This document shows, piece by piece, positions 10,451 to 21,850 of a stretch of 64,000 nt of DNA. The notes under the pieces were generated by a model. It was given only the letters and a program-made list of their open reading frames with translations, had not been told where the DNA came from and did no database searches. Positions within the stretch are counted from its first letter, which is position 1. Every line of letters begins with the position of its first letter. The DNA is from Bolinopsis microptera (lineage: Eukaryota; Ctenophora; Tentaculata; Lobata; Bolinopsidae), in assembly GCF_026151205.1 (NCBI RefSeq), contig NC_087079.1:9600635-9664634 (forward strand), read 5' to 3'. The translations under genes and the position numbers were made by a program.

Positions 10451-13400
10451 CTACTCCTTCTTTTCTTCCTGTTTCCTGTAGAAACGAGCTCTTCCTTTTT
10501 TCAAGACTTTCAGTTGATTCGAATCTATAACGAATTTGGGAACAAGCCCATATATGGTCGTCTGAAACAAAAAGTGTGATTTTAGGCGTGGTAACTTGAC
10601 AACCTGTACAGTGTATATTCCAAAATATTAGCATTACTACAATCTAAAAATATAGAATCTAACAAAACGCAAAGACTAAAACAATAACCAACCTGCAGGG
10701 AATGGGCCCAGTACCCACAAGTGAAGGCAGTTTTACCGAAAGTAGCGACAGCAGACCGGGCATACGCATCAGGAGTTGGGCACATACGGGAGGGACGCAT
10801 TCCAGTCATAGCAGTAGACACAAACATGGGGCAGATCACCTGGGAAGTGGTAATACGTAACAAACCTACTTCAGTTATCTGTAACTAAAATATTCCCAAT
10901 AGTAAGAGTTGATGCAACATAATCTCGGTAAATAGAAAATAAATACTCAAAGTAAAATTTCATTTAAACCTGGAAGTGAATGTTGCGCTCAGCATACTCT
11001 TGGCGCAGTGCATCAGTGAAAGTGTGCACGTACGCCTTGCTAGCACTGTACACCGAGAGGAGAGGCGTGGAAAGCAACCCGGACATAGAACCAACGTTTA
11101 CAACCAAACCTGGGGATTGATTAGGGTAATTGATCTTTTAAGTGAGGAATCAATTAGACTGAAACTAGTTTAGTGGTTATTGTTGATTTGCTTATTGTTA
11201 TGAAATGAGAAGTGAAGGTGCCTTATTGGGGGCGGGGTTCAATGCTTGGATTTGGATTTGGATTCGATACTCCACATTATTATCTCTTGGTACTCATATT
11301 ATCCAGCCTAGAGAGGGTCAGCTATATTATGGAACAAAGGGTACAAAAGAATGTCCAGTTTTATCAAAGAGCCCCCAAAATCCAGCGGAAATAGTGGTGA
11401 TGAGAACTACTTGAAACGATTAGATGTCTACTGAGTACTCAAGAAGTGATTATGTAGATCAAGATACGAATCTGAGTGATTAGAAGGGACAGAGGCTCCA
11501 AACAAACTACCTCAGAGATCTTTGTAGTGTAGATTACAGAAACCACGAGATCACATACCTACTGGAAAGGCAAATTACCAAATATGCATTATAAATGACT
11601 TGCTCCAGGTCTTCTTTGCCTGCAGAAAACCCTGACACACGTCAATAAAAGAAAGCTGTGCCGAGAATCCTCCTCCTAAACGATAGAGGTCCCTAGAGGA
11701 CATTATCTTTTGTCCATATCAATTGACCCAATGGGCCTATCTCCATTTATTCAACAGTTGCTCAACCCTAAACCACCTTTAAAAGATTCTACTTGGATCA
11801 AATCGCTTTAATTCGAATTTTCCCGTGTAGATTTTCTCACTGTGTGTTCACTTTACAAGATGAAGATCTGGGCCATGCTTATACCTGCGATGCTGTTAGC
11901 ATCAATAGTTTTTGGAAGGTCATTGGAGGAACAAGCTCGTCCTATTGGAAGAATGGAAGATAGCGAAGAACAAGCTCGTCCTATTGGGTTGGAAGATAGC
12001 GAAGAACAAGCTCGTCCTATCGGGTTGGAAGATAGCGAAGAACAAGCTCGTCCTATTGGTTTGGAAGATAGCGAAGAACAACCGCGCAACAGCCGTTTCG
12101 GAGACAGTGAGGAACAAAACATTGCATGGGGATTAGAGGAAAGTGAAGAACAAGCTCGTCCTATTGGAAGAATGGAAGATAGCGAAGAACAAGCTCGTCC
12201 TATTGGTTTGGAAGATAGCGAAGAACAACCGCGCAACAGCCGTTTCGGAGACAGTGAGGAACAAAACATTGCATGGGGATTAGAGGAAAGTGAAGAACAA
12301 GCTCGTCCTATTGGAAGAATGGAAGATAGCGAAGAACAAGCTCGTCCTATTGGTTTGGAAGATAGCGAAGAACAACCGCGCAACAGCCGTTTCGGACTCA
12401 TCGGAGACAGTGAGGAACAAAACATTGCATGGGGATTAGAGGAAAGTGAAGAACAAGCTCGTCCTATTGGAAGAATGGAAGATAGCGAAGAACAAGCTCG
12501 TCCTATTGGTTTGGAAGATAGCGAAGAACAACCGCGCAACAGCCGTTTCGGACTCATCGGAGACAGTGAGGAACAAAACATTGCATGGGGATTAGAGGAA
12601 AGTGAAGAACAAGCTCGTCCTATTGGAAGAATGGAAGATAGCGAAGAACAAGCTCGTCCTATTGGTTTGGAAGATAGCGAAGAACAATCACGCAACAGCC
12701 GTTTCGGAGACAGTGAAGAACAAAACCTTTTATTCGGATTAGAGGAAAACGAAGAACAAGCTCGTCCTATTGGGTTATTATAGGTAGTAAGTATAAGGAG
12801 AACAGTGGGAAATAATGATAATGATTGAAATGTTGATTTAGACATCGGCACCTCTTTAATTGAATTGAGATGGTCGTGGATGTTTAACTGCATTGTATAC
12901 ATTGCATTGTATACTATACTGTTTTATGGACTATTAATATTGTAGAGTATTTTACGGGAATTTTTTAAAAACATTTCTTTATTTTGAATTCAAGATCAAA
13001 GATACAGATTTATAATATCTGGTTATGCGACATATTTAAGTATTACAATCATTGCTTAACATATGATTTTTATTGTATGTACGTAAATAACCTTGATTTT
13101 ATTGATTCGAATTCCAGTTATAAATAAACCTTGCATTTCAAAATCTTATGATTTAGTTTTATTTAGCTTGATTGAAAAAAAAGAAGAGTTCAAAAATTGC
13201 TTTCATTGAAATTTGGATATGAATTAATAAATAAAGCTTTGTCATGATGCAACTACAAAGTAAAAATAACTGGCTAATTGGGCAAGATCAAGGATATTTC
13301 TGTCAACAGGTTTCTTACCTTTCTTGTTAGAGCTCATGGATCCTACAAATTCCTTAGTAAGTGCAGTGACAGGTAAAATGTTCATGTGTATCAGTTTCCA

Positions 13401-16400
13401 CATCCTCTGAAAATAAAGGGTTACAAAATGGTCACTAAGGTAATTTCGGTCATTCCTTTATGGTTACTGTGGCTACTTAATGCTTACTATTAAGGTCTCT
13501 ATAGTGAGACATTTAATTGAAGATGGCGGTGAATATCAAACTGAACTCTGCTCTCGGACCTGCGTGTTAGATTGGTGTATCAATATTTAAACACATAATA
13601 ATATCTAGTTAAATATATTGATTCACTACTAAGTTCAATTGTCTCTACACTACCGTGATATTAGTGGTCACTTGGTGGCTCAACTTGTTTTTAAGTTCAC
13701 TAAAGTTTGGTAGTGGGTAAATGGATTGACAAGCCGAAAGCCGAAAGAGACGGATTGCCTTGTTAACATCAGACACTTCCAACATCAGTAACATGCTGTT
13801 AACATGTTGTTAACTTGTCGTTAATTTAGAGTGTCTGACAGTGCTAGTAACCCGAGGTCAGAGCTAGACATGCGGCTAGATACCTAGGAACATGTAATTA
13901 GAGACATTTATACACTTAACATAACGAATCTGAATACATAATATTATAGATATCTACATCTGTAGTTACGTTTCTCCTAAATTATTCAGATCCGCTCGTT
14001 GAAATTCTAGTATAGAATTCCTGTACAATACATACAATATACACTGTACATGTAGATTGTAGCTCACAGTGCACAATACTGTGCGGTGTAAGCGTAGTTT
14101 CAATACAATACCTCCTCACCGCAATACACGTTGTTATGTATCACAACAAGACACGGGAGAATGAATTAATAATCTGTAAATTTGTGTACACCGAACATGT
14201 CAGTAACCAGCGAATTCCTAGCATTGTCACTGGATACTAATACAGTTCAGGTTATTGTTCTCATCTACAGAGTAGAAACCACTAGTGTATTGGTGTGGTA
14301 CGTGTGTGTGTGTATTGGACAGAGCTCTATTTAATTAAACCATTTGCATTCTTTAACCACGCCCTTTTCAGGTGTTACTTGTAATCAGACACACCAATAT
14401 GAGTCAGATTATGTTTCCCAGACGATGGCGTACAAAAACTACTAGTTCCATCTTTAAAAGATGTCATCACCATATTTACCATCCACTTTTGGAATATTCT
14501 CGAATTATGATAACTTATGGATTGATTCCTCTTCAAATTCTTACTCTATGAACTTTTTGTTTCTAGATACGTTTAGATTATTTAAATAATAAAATATGTG
14601 ATAACTTACCGCAGTGTCAAAAGCGTCCAAATATTCTGGATGATCGTAGGACAATCCAACGTTGTTCACTGAAATTAATAAAACGATAACACGTCTGAAA
14701 TCAAGATGAAATAGTTCTTACAAGCTTTGGTACTGGTGATGACCCAATTATTCTCTGATACAAGACAGCAATATAAAACAATTCAGTTCCAGGAGCGGCC
14801 AATCGGATTCCTATTTATCATAGTTACATATAATAATGGTTCAATAATGGTTCAATAATGGTTCAATAATGGTTCAATAATGGCTCAATAATGGTTCAAT
14901 AATGGCTCAATAATGGTTCAATAATGGTTCAATAATGGTTCATGTCCCTACTGTCCTTGCTGCATCATGTACTATTAACTAAATAACAGACGGACACAGT
15001 CGGGATAGCTTCATACCAGGTGTGGTACAATTAGTCCTCTGCCCAGTCACTCAACACATGATAATTCAGGTGAAGAATAAGACAGGTTAACATGCATGAT
15101 GGCTCGTAAAAAGGACAGGCGGCATAAAGCGAGATGAGCAGATGGCACACAACTATTTATCTCTTTAACCTTTTCTGGCCATCTGGCGGCCGTCAGCATT
15201 CCTGATCCACAAAATAGGACATTTTTAGGCCATTAGCTTGTTAGAACCTAAGAAGAGAAGTACGTACCTTTAAAACTGAGCCATAAGGTATAAAAGTCAC
15301 AATTTAGCCAAATTTAGAAATTCAGCCATATTTTGAAATTCGCGGAGAGTTAAAAATTGTCTTATCTGCTGTTCTGAAATGTTTACTCTGATCCAAAATT
15401 ATTTAACTGCCATGACTAAATATTAGTTTTATGCAGTATACGTACGTCACTCATATTTCTTTGTTGCTGTGTCGACTGTCGTAATATTTTGCTTAATTCA
15501 GCAACTTAAAATACAGAATTAAAATGTTTCCCATTTTTGTACCGCAAGAGGAAAGGTACGGTACGTAGTACGTCCCTTTAGGAAACGTTGTACCGTACGT
15601 ACTTTAAGCCGGGTACCGTACGTACTTCTCATCTTACTAGGTTAGAACCAATACAACATATCATGCCGTGCTAAGTGATTGTTGTAACTGAGTTTGGTTC
15701 AAAACTGTTCACCATGTGACGCAGTAAAGTTTTCTTATTATTGGCAAACAGTGGTGTAATATATAATGACACGTTGATCTATTGAGTCGTGACCTTTGAA
15801 GGTACTCATTTTTTTAGAATATCTCTTCCGAACACAAACGATATGCCGCATTATGATTAGCTAGATTTGTACTTTAGTTTGCATAATTTAATTTTTTACT
15901 CTAAACCAATATCATTATATCAATTTACTATGATGATTGCGCATTTGACCTAGTAACCGTTTTTCTTCATCTCGTTTCATTAAATCATTGCTTGCTCCCT
16001 TTTTCAGACCTTGTCCAATGCTAGACTAATTAAGTTCTGCAACAATGTATGTAATGTGGCATTTTATTCTAATTCTTTTATTTCCAGCTTCCAGCTCTAC
16101 ACCAAAAGGTAAATTGCGAACTATTACGAATAAGTCTACATAGTTGGGGTCAAATTAATTACCACGTATCAAAATACAATCAAGCACTCATTTTGAAAAG
16201 CCCAAAAGCTGAGCTGAAACTAATTCAGCAGCTTATTCACTTGAATTGCTTTTTTTATCTTCCGTTCTAGCTTAAAGCTAAAATAATACACTTCCTCAGG
16301 TCACTGGAGAAAAGTTAATCCTAAGGAGGTATTTAAAGTCAACAGCTATCCTCCTGGACTTTACTTTCAAACGAAGTTTACTCATGGCATTCCAGCAGAT

Positions 16401-17776
16401 AAACACAGTTTCATTTTTGAAATAGCTGCTCAAAGTCCCGATCGTATCAGAGGAAAACTGATAGTTACCGTAACTCCTATCCTTACCCAAAGGAAGCTAT
16501 CAATCGGTTGTAAAATCCCAGATTGTGACCAATCTGGTGAAACTATCATAAACACATCATCTGACATAACATGGCATACCCTACACACACAGGATAGGAT
16601 ATCAGTTACAATAAATAATAGTGAGGAGATAGCAAGTTTCACTCAAGATAACTGTTACTTGGGTGAATTCCCTGACTTCTCGAAAGTACAAGAGTTTTAT
16701 TTTCAAACACCTAACTCAAGTGCTTTTGAGTTTAGAATCTTTGAGGGAAGTGATGCAAGGATACACAAAAGTGAGTATAATTTTCACTTATACTAAAGAG
16801 TTTTATATAAACAACATGTAATTACTTTTAAATTATTGAATTGGTTCAAGATATGTATTATCAAAACCAACTACGTGTGGGATAAAGATATCATGTGGTT
16901 TCTGAACGGGAATCAGAAAAAACATGATATTATTAAATCAAATTCATCTAACCAAAACTACTCCCAGACTTACAGGAAGAGTTCATCTTAACTTAATACC
17001 AACACCTACTTTTATGGCATCATCGCTTTAAATGAAATCAGTACTTAAATTTATTAATAAAATTTCTCACCTATTATTCCAATGTCAAGATCTTTGTAAG
17101 AGTTGTGAATGTTTGTGTAATCAGCAGGTGTTGTTACAGACATGTCCACCGCAGTTGTCTTTACTTCAACCTGAAATAGCAAGTTTGTAACCCAAAAGAA
17201 AACAAATTTGTTTCACAGGAAAACATCAGCAATTGAAGGAGCATTTTATGTTGACCGTGTACTAAATTAATGAATCTAAGACAGGACAAACATCATATTG
17301 CCAATACAAGTTTTACATTTTTGCATAGCATCGTAATTTTGAAAAGGATAGCAATCCTTGGAAGGTCAAGATACTAACATTATATTTTTCAGTGATCTCC
17401 TTTGACACAGCAGAAAGCTTCTCTTCATTACGAGAAATGAGGACAAGATTGATTTTCTGCTTTGCCAGTTCCTTTGCAATTGATTTACCAATCCCATCAG
17501 TACTTCCTGATAAGAAAGCATGTTTGTCAATAATAAATTAAAAGTTTTGGACCCAAAAGCAAAACCGTTTCTCTACTATTAGGATAACAGCGAAAGAAAA
17601 TATGAATAGTTTTAGGTTGACTCACCTGTCACAATTGCCCAAGAACCATAGTCTCTGAGATTTTTGCTGCCAACAAATGTACTTAATCCTCCAAGGATGG
17701 TCGAAAGAAGGTTAATGACAATGTACACACAGCTAACAGCCCCAACTGAGAACACAATATCATTCAAAAATGTCAT
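10451..17776 (-). CDS. HSD17B12: Very-long-chain 3-oxoacyl-CoA reductase (17-beta-HSD type 12), complete, eight exons
   Basis: ER-membrane short-chain dehydrogenase that reduces 3-ketoacyl-CoA with NADPH, the second step of fatty-acid elongation. Exons (minus strand): 17776-17626, 17506-17379, 17170-17071, 14668-14610, 13406-13319, 11109-10970, 10839-10693, 10561-10451. They total 924 nt, 307 residues (human HSD17B12 has 312). An N-terminal hydrophobic segment (GAVSCVYIVINLLSTILG) precedes the cofactor motif TGSTDGIG. Then come NNVG with SYDHPEYLD, the active-site serine in NVGSMSG and the catalytic YSASK. The C terminus is lysine-rich (KKQEEKKE), resembling but not exactly matching a KKXX ER-retrieval signal. 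All junctions are GT-AG and in phase. The introns between exons 3-4 and 5-6 each hold a plus-strand gene. No damage is seen. The specific HSD17B12 assignment, rather than the close HSD17B3, rests on length and the NNVG.SY.HPEYL block. Confidence 0.9.
11860..12783 (+). CDS. Multi-copy amidated neuropeptide precursor
   Basis: Secreted prohormone of 307 residues in one exon. A signal peptide (MKIWAMLIPAMLLAS, cut near VFG/RS) is followed directly by repeats to the end. I count 13 QARPIG, 5 QPRNSRFG/QSRNSRFG, 4 QNIAWG and 1 QNLLFG. Each is preceded by Glu-Glu and separated by short acidic spacers (LEDSEE, RMEDSEE, DSEE, LEESEE). Predicted products are pyroglutamyl, C-terminally amidated peptides: pQARPI-amide, pQPRNSRF-amide (RFamide type), pQNIAW-amide and pQNLLF-amide. 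The basic unit of four peptides is 49 residues (147 bp). Two RF copies have an extra LIG. Only five glycines are followed by Arg; the others are followed by Leu or Asp, so classical basic cleavage cannot release most peptides. The GTG at 11842 is in frame but ATG 11860 gives a perfect signal peptide. A poly(A) signal AATAAA lies at 13133. The gene lies antisense in HSD17B12 intron 5. The role (neuronal or glandular signalling) is inferred from precursor design only. Confidence 0.85.
   Translation: MKIWAMLIPAMLLASIVFGRSLEEQARPIGRMEDSEEQARPIGLEDSEEQARPIGLEDSEEQARPIGLEDSEEQPRNSRFGDSEEQNIAWGLEESEEQARPIGRMEDSEEQARPIGLEDSEEQPRNSRFGDSEEQNIAWGLEESEEQARPIGRMEDSEEQARPIGLEDSEEQPRNSRFGLIGDSEEQNIAWGLEESEEQARPIGRMEDSEEQARPIGLEDSEEQPRNSRFGLIGDSEEQNIAWGLEESEEQARPIGRMEDSEEQARPIGLEDSEEQSRNSRFGDSEEQNLLFGLEENEEQARPIGLL
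12784..13318 (+). other. 3' UTR of the neuropeptide gene and intron sequence
   Basis: AT-rich, no exon seen. AATAAA at 13133-13138 is the likely poly(A) signal for the precursor. The next feature is the minus-strand HSD17B12 exon 5, whose donor is at 13318. Confidence 0.4.
14834..14942 (+). repeat. Tandem 11-mer GGTTCAATAAT x10
   Basis: About ten copies, two or three with GGCTCAATAAT, in HSD17B12 intron 3 close to exon 4. Confidence 0.9.
16045..16796 (+). CDS. Small secreted protein, possibly galectin-like, two exons
   Basis: Exon 1 (16045-16108) encodes a signal peptide, MYVMWHFILILLFPASSS; exon 2 (16300-16796) encodes the mature protein. The intron is GT-AG with matched phase (G|GT), giving 186 residues. 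The mature part begins HWRKVNPKEVF and has PPGLYFQTKF..GIPADKHSFIFEI, which recalls the galectin beta-strand layout (PG...G.VP...SF.F.L), and a later ISVTINN..EIASF and VQEFYFQ. The galectin sugar-binding H-NPR and W-E signature is not obvious, so the call is tentative; an unrelated beta-sandwich is possible. It has three cysteines in the mature part (GCKIPDC and NCYLG). It lies antisense inside HSD17B12 intron 3. A GT-like donor at 16770 exists, but reading through reaches a stop eight codons later. Confidence 0.6.
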
Positions 17777-18182
17777 CCTGATAAAAGATGTAACTGTTAG
17801 TTCACTGAGGAGACTCTATTAAAAGACACTATGAGAAAGATATATCAGGTAGCATTATACAACATATTTAAAGCACCTAAAAAGCAATATAATCACATCA
17901 TTATCAAAAATTGTTTTTGTATTGTTGCAAATTTGTTAGAATCAGGACCTAAATCCTGTCAAGACAGTCATGGACAGAAATAGAGTGTTTACTTATAGAC
18001 CGATTTCATTAGAATCAATTTCAGATTTCGTGCTTAAGGTTTTAACAGATAAATGCAGTCTCATGCTGTTGGCTCAGTCAAATGATCGGGCAATCCTTTA
18101 TTGAGGGTGGTATAATGCTGTATTTTGTAGATGATTTTGAATCTTAAATAAATAATAATAACAATAAGCACAACAACTTAAA
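17777..18182. other. HSD17B12 upstream region, no exon seen
   Basis: The likely 5' flank of HSD17B12 (minus strand). AT-rich; no TATA box or other convincing site is assigned. Confidence 0.3.
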
Positions 18183-18653
18183 ATGCACAGGTGTGCCACG
18201 AAAACAGTTCAGGACACGGTAGTTCATAATAAACTTGTTAGACCCTTATGTTGTCAAAAACTAGGAGCTGAATTCTATTCCAAGGAATCAACCAAACCAT
18301 TATTTAACAGTCATAAACTCCTTACTGTTCATAATCTTTACAAACTTCGTACTATAACTGAACTTTTTAAAATAGTGAAATATAGGGTACCCATATCTCT
18401 CTACTCTTTACTTAACATGTCTGAACTGAGGGATGACCGTCTAATACCACCAAAGCCAAGCCATAACTTTATTTATAAATCTTCTTGGCTTTGGAATCAA
18501 TTCAAGGACTCCAATCCACAGAATAAACCTGACTTTGTGAACACATCCTGTAACTCAATCAAATCAAGGCTAAACCGATCTCTTCTAGATGCCCGAAGCA
18601 GGTTCGATAATGAGTGGCATAATGACAACTTTAACAGTTTTGGACCATGCTAG
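18183..18653 (+). mobile_element. LINE reverse-transcriptase C-terminal fragment, 5' truncated
   Basis: A 156-residue frame ending in TAG. The run LLTVHNLYKLRTITELFKIV and the later SSWLWNQFKDSNPQ and SIKSRLNRSLLD resemble the tail after the reverse-transcriptase domain of CR1/L2-type non-LTR elements. The polymerase domain is missing, as expected for 5' truncation on insertion. No gene of the host is implied. Confidence 0.55.
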
Positions 18654-19740
18654 ATTATTGATAAAAACGTGGAATTTATGTAAACAAATACTTAATTACT
18701 TAAATATTGCCGTTTCCGTACGGCGCTATACGTAATATATGTTAAAAGCGCGCCGCAGCTACTCCCTACCTCAACATTTGCGCGGGTTTCTTAAGCGCGC
18801 ACGTACGTTTATTCTTGGCCGTTAATCAGACCCATGACATAACGCTATAGGTGGCAGTGACTGTAATTTTCTTCAACAATTACTGAATTATCCATCCATA
18901 AAGTGATTTACAAAATGACACCTAAACCTCGTGTTTCGGTGTTCACTTAAACGGTACTTGGCGGCTGAACTGTGGTGTCTGACGTTTGCAGCTAGATCGG
19001 ACTCTGCATGATATTGTATTAGCAAATTTGTATAGTGTATAATTGTTTAGTGTTTATAATACTCTGCAACCTGGTAGCACGGCTGACACAAAAACAAAAT
19101 GTTGGCCTGGCTTGTGCGTAACCAAGTAAATAACACGCACTCCGATTAAAGCCGTCTGGAGAAACTCCGCAAAATGTTCATTGTAGTCAACGGGCACAAA
19201 GAAGCACTACTAGCAATTGTGTCCTTTACCCTCCTACATAATTTGAACATTTTTGTGGCTAACTCATTGAACAACATCTGAATTAAAATGTGTCTAGTAT
19301 TAAAAGATTCAGTAAGTAATTTTTTCATGTACGCTGTACACTGTAGTTAGTAAATCAAATCAAACTTTTTCGATCAGCCGCGCGCTGAACCAGTGTTGCA
19401 CTAGGTAAAAATTGTGTATATTTTGTTCATTTTTGAGTGTAAATTAATTTATTAATTTATCACAAATTATTTTATTATAATATAACCACTTATGTGAAAT
19501 GGTTATTTTGACTTTAAATATTTGAACTAAATATGAATTGATTGTGGGTATAAAATAAAATTTGTTTTACTAAAATTTGTTTTACTAATAAAACCTGAAA
19601 AAGCAACCTACATTTATATTCCAAACCAGGTAAGGGAAATTAGTCTTGATACACTAAATAAACGATAATGTGTATGCATTTTGTTGCAAGGGTACCCTTC
19701 AGTATGTTCAGTAGGTCAAAGATATTCAGATGCTGTCGGA
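18654..19740. other. Gene-free stretch
   Basis: No exon or RNA gene seen. At 19742 ACAGGGTGGCCCAGGAAAC begins, which resembles a mariner/Tc1-type terminal repeat; a matching opposite end was not found. Confidence 0.3.
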
Positions 19741-20075
19741 TATACAGGGTGGCCCAGGAAACACTACCCATCCTTATCTCTTAAAATTGAGATCTTGCTA
19801 ATTGTTTTATTTCAGAATGGAAAAGCGCCATAACTTACGTTCTGATTAATATTTTTGCTTCAAATTTTTAGAGAATGTCAATCATAATTAGAGACAACTT
19901 CGTGCCAAGTTTTGTGTGAGTCTGAGCTTGTCTGACAAAGTTAGCTCCTGAGCGTGCTAGCTTTAATTTCTCACCCAGAACTGTTTACATTGGTTAATAG
20001 GAACCACCAAAAAAATCCTGGGTAAAAAAATTAAAAAACCACCGATTTATTTATGTTTTACCAATTCTATTCACC

Positions 20076-20828
20076 ATGATTTATCACACATTCCATTCTC
20101 TGCACTTTGTACATATTTCAGCTGCACGATTTTGCAGACTGCTGTACAGTGTACATCCTATTAGAGAAAAGGTTGTAATGATATCTATTTATAAAGCTTT
20201 GATAAGACCTCATCTTGAGTATTGTGTCCAATTGTGGAATCCAGTTGCGGCTCATGGAAGTTGGGGGACTGTTTTGGAGCTGGAGAGCGTCCAGAGGCGG
20301 TTTACCCGTCTTATTGATGAGGTGGGTACTCTTCCATACAGCCGTAGACTGGATATTCTCAATTTGACAACGCTGGCAGAGCGGCGAATACGTGGGGACC
20401 TTATTGAAGCTTTTAAAGTAACTAGTGGTTTGACTGAATATGGATCGGGTTTGTTCAGAATGAGCAGATCTGGTCTTAATTTAGTTTCAACCAATAGATG
20501 TAGTAAGAGTGTAACTAAAGTCAGGAATATTCAGTCTTCTTTTCTTCCGGAGCGAGTCATTCCTTATTGGAACAAACTCCCTTCAGATGTCAAGAACTGC
20601 TCGACAGTTTTAAGCTTTAAAGTTAGATTGGAAGGATTCAAGAAAGAGATGATTTCTAAAAACAGTGTAAATGATTCTTATTTTTGGACTGTTTCGAATG
20701 AAGTTTTAGGGAAAATTGAAGGACCGAGTTATTTAAGCAATAAGGAGAGACATAATGAATATCTTTGGTTTCATCCTTTTGTGGCAAAGAAGCGTTTTAT
20801 AAATCTTTATTCCACTGGGAAGTATTAA
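20076..20828 (+). mobile_element. LINE (CR1/Jockey-like) reverse-transcriptase tail, 5' truncated
   Basis: LINE homology begins about 20158 (REKVVMISIYKALIRPHLEY); the open frame before it belongs to the fold-back arm. Diagnostic blocks are LIRPHLEYCVQLWNP, LESVQRRFTRLI, LDILNLTTLAERRIRGDLIE and ERVIPYWNKLPSDV, the thumb and C-terminal tail of CR1/Jockey-type ORF2. The catalytic FADD region is absent. The frame ends at 20826-20828 and the copy ends in a CTTA microsatellite, as these elements often do. Confidence 0.8.
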
Positions 20829-20979
20829 TGAATTATTTATAGATAATGTATTAGATTTTATTAGTTAAAATTGAATTTATTAAATTATTAATGTTGATGG
20901 AAAAGTATATTTATTTAAAGTATTTTTCTATTTAGTGCAATGATATTTTGTAGACACTTGTGATGATGTTATGTCATAA

Positions 20980-21010
20980 TCTTTACTTACTTACTTACTT
21001 ACTTACTTAC
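20980..21010 (+). repeat. CTTA microsatellite, 3' tail of the LINE
   Basis: Seven copies of the tetramer ACTT/CTTA mark the 3' end of the inserted LINE fragment. Confidence 0.85.
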
Positions 21011-21175
21011 TATATTTTAACTGATAAGGACTCCTTCCTGCTTGTTTATATCGTTCTGCTCACTTGCCTTAACAAATTTAAAATTATAGCTGGATGATTG
21101 GCCTACAATTTTATCGATACTGAAATCAATTGAATTGCGTTTCTCGACAGGCACCACGAGAAGGTTAATCTATTG

Positions 21176-21282
21176 CCCTCTGTGTTGGCGATTAAATCAC
21201 TGTTTGTGTTGGCGATTAAAATCACTGTTTGTGTTGGCGATTAAAATCACTGTTTGTGTTGGCGATAAAAATCAGCGTTTGT
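21176..21282 (+). repeat. Tandem repeat of about 26 bp (TGTGTTGGCGATTAAAATCA) x4
   Basis: Four imperfect copies just outside the mariner relic. Non-coding. Confidence 0.8.
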
Positions 21283-21300
21283 GCCACAAAAAATGTGGAT

Positions 21301-21850
21301 TTAGAGAAGGTGCTCAATGTGACCACTGCCTCGGCTCTTCAGGACGTCCATTCTCTTGGCTACTGATAAACAGGAGTTCTGGCAGTGAGTGATGGGGATG
21401 CTCCGCAAGTTGTCACAAATGACAACTTCTAAAGCAGCAAGGTTGGGGATGGGTAGACTCTCGTAGACCTTATCCTTCAACCATCCCCACAGGAAGAGGT
21501 CGCAAGGAGTGAGGTCAGGAGAGCGGGCTGGCCAGTGTTGAGCAAGTTTCTCTCCGGTCATCATGCTCCCAAACTGGTCACCAAGGTAATAAATAATGCG
21601 GTTGGGGATGTGCACCTTTGCCATGTCCTGCATAAAGCTCATAAGAGACAGATCCAGGTCGTGGTGTGAACAGAAGTTGAAGAGTTCGGGTATGAAGAAG
21701 TTCTGCAACGCAACATCTGCAGGTAGCAATCTCCGTTCACAGATACAGTTGCACCAGCTGCGTCCTTGAAAAAGTATGGTCTGATGATTCCGTGAGAAGA
21801 GATCGCACACCAGACGTTGAGCTTTGGAGAGTTTTGAGTAGGTCTCTGCT
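21301..21850 (-). pseudogene. mariner-type transposase fragment, frameshifted
   Basis: Minus-strand frames match the DDE/D transposase of mariner elements. The downstream part has HWPARSPDLTPCDLFLWGWL preceded by FMQDMAK..IPNRIIYYLGDQFG. The upstream part, in another frame, has NSPKLNVWCAISSHGIIRPY. The frame changes near 21720. The usual QDGAP at the second aspartate is altered to QDMAK. The N-terminal DNA-binding half is missing. Dead copy. Confidence 0.75.

Noticed and set aside
11853-12902. 349-codon open frame antisense to the neuropeptide precursor
   Set aside because: It is the mirror of a tandem repeat with biased codons; composition (ACSSLSS repeats) is an artefact and the sense frame has a signal peptide and sensible peptides.
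14834-14942. CRISPR-like array (also considered for 48915-49095)
   Set aside because: Units are 11 bp with no spacers, and the DNA is a spliced animal genome.
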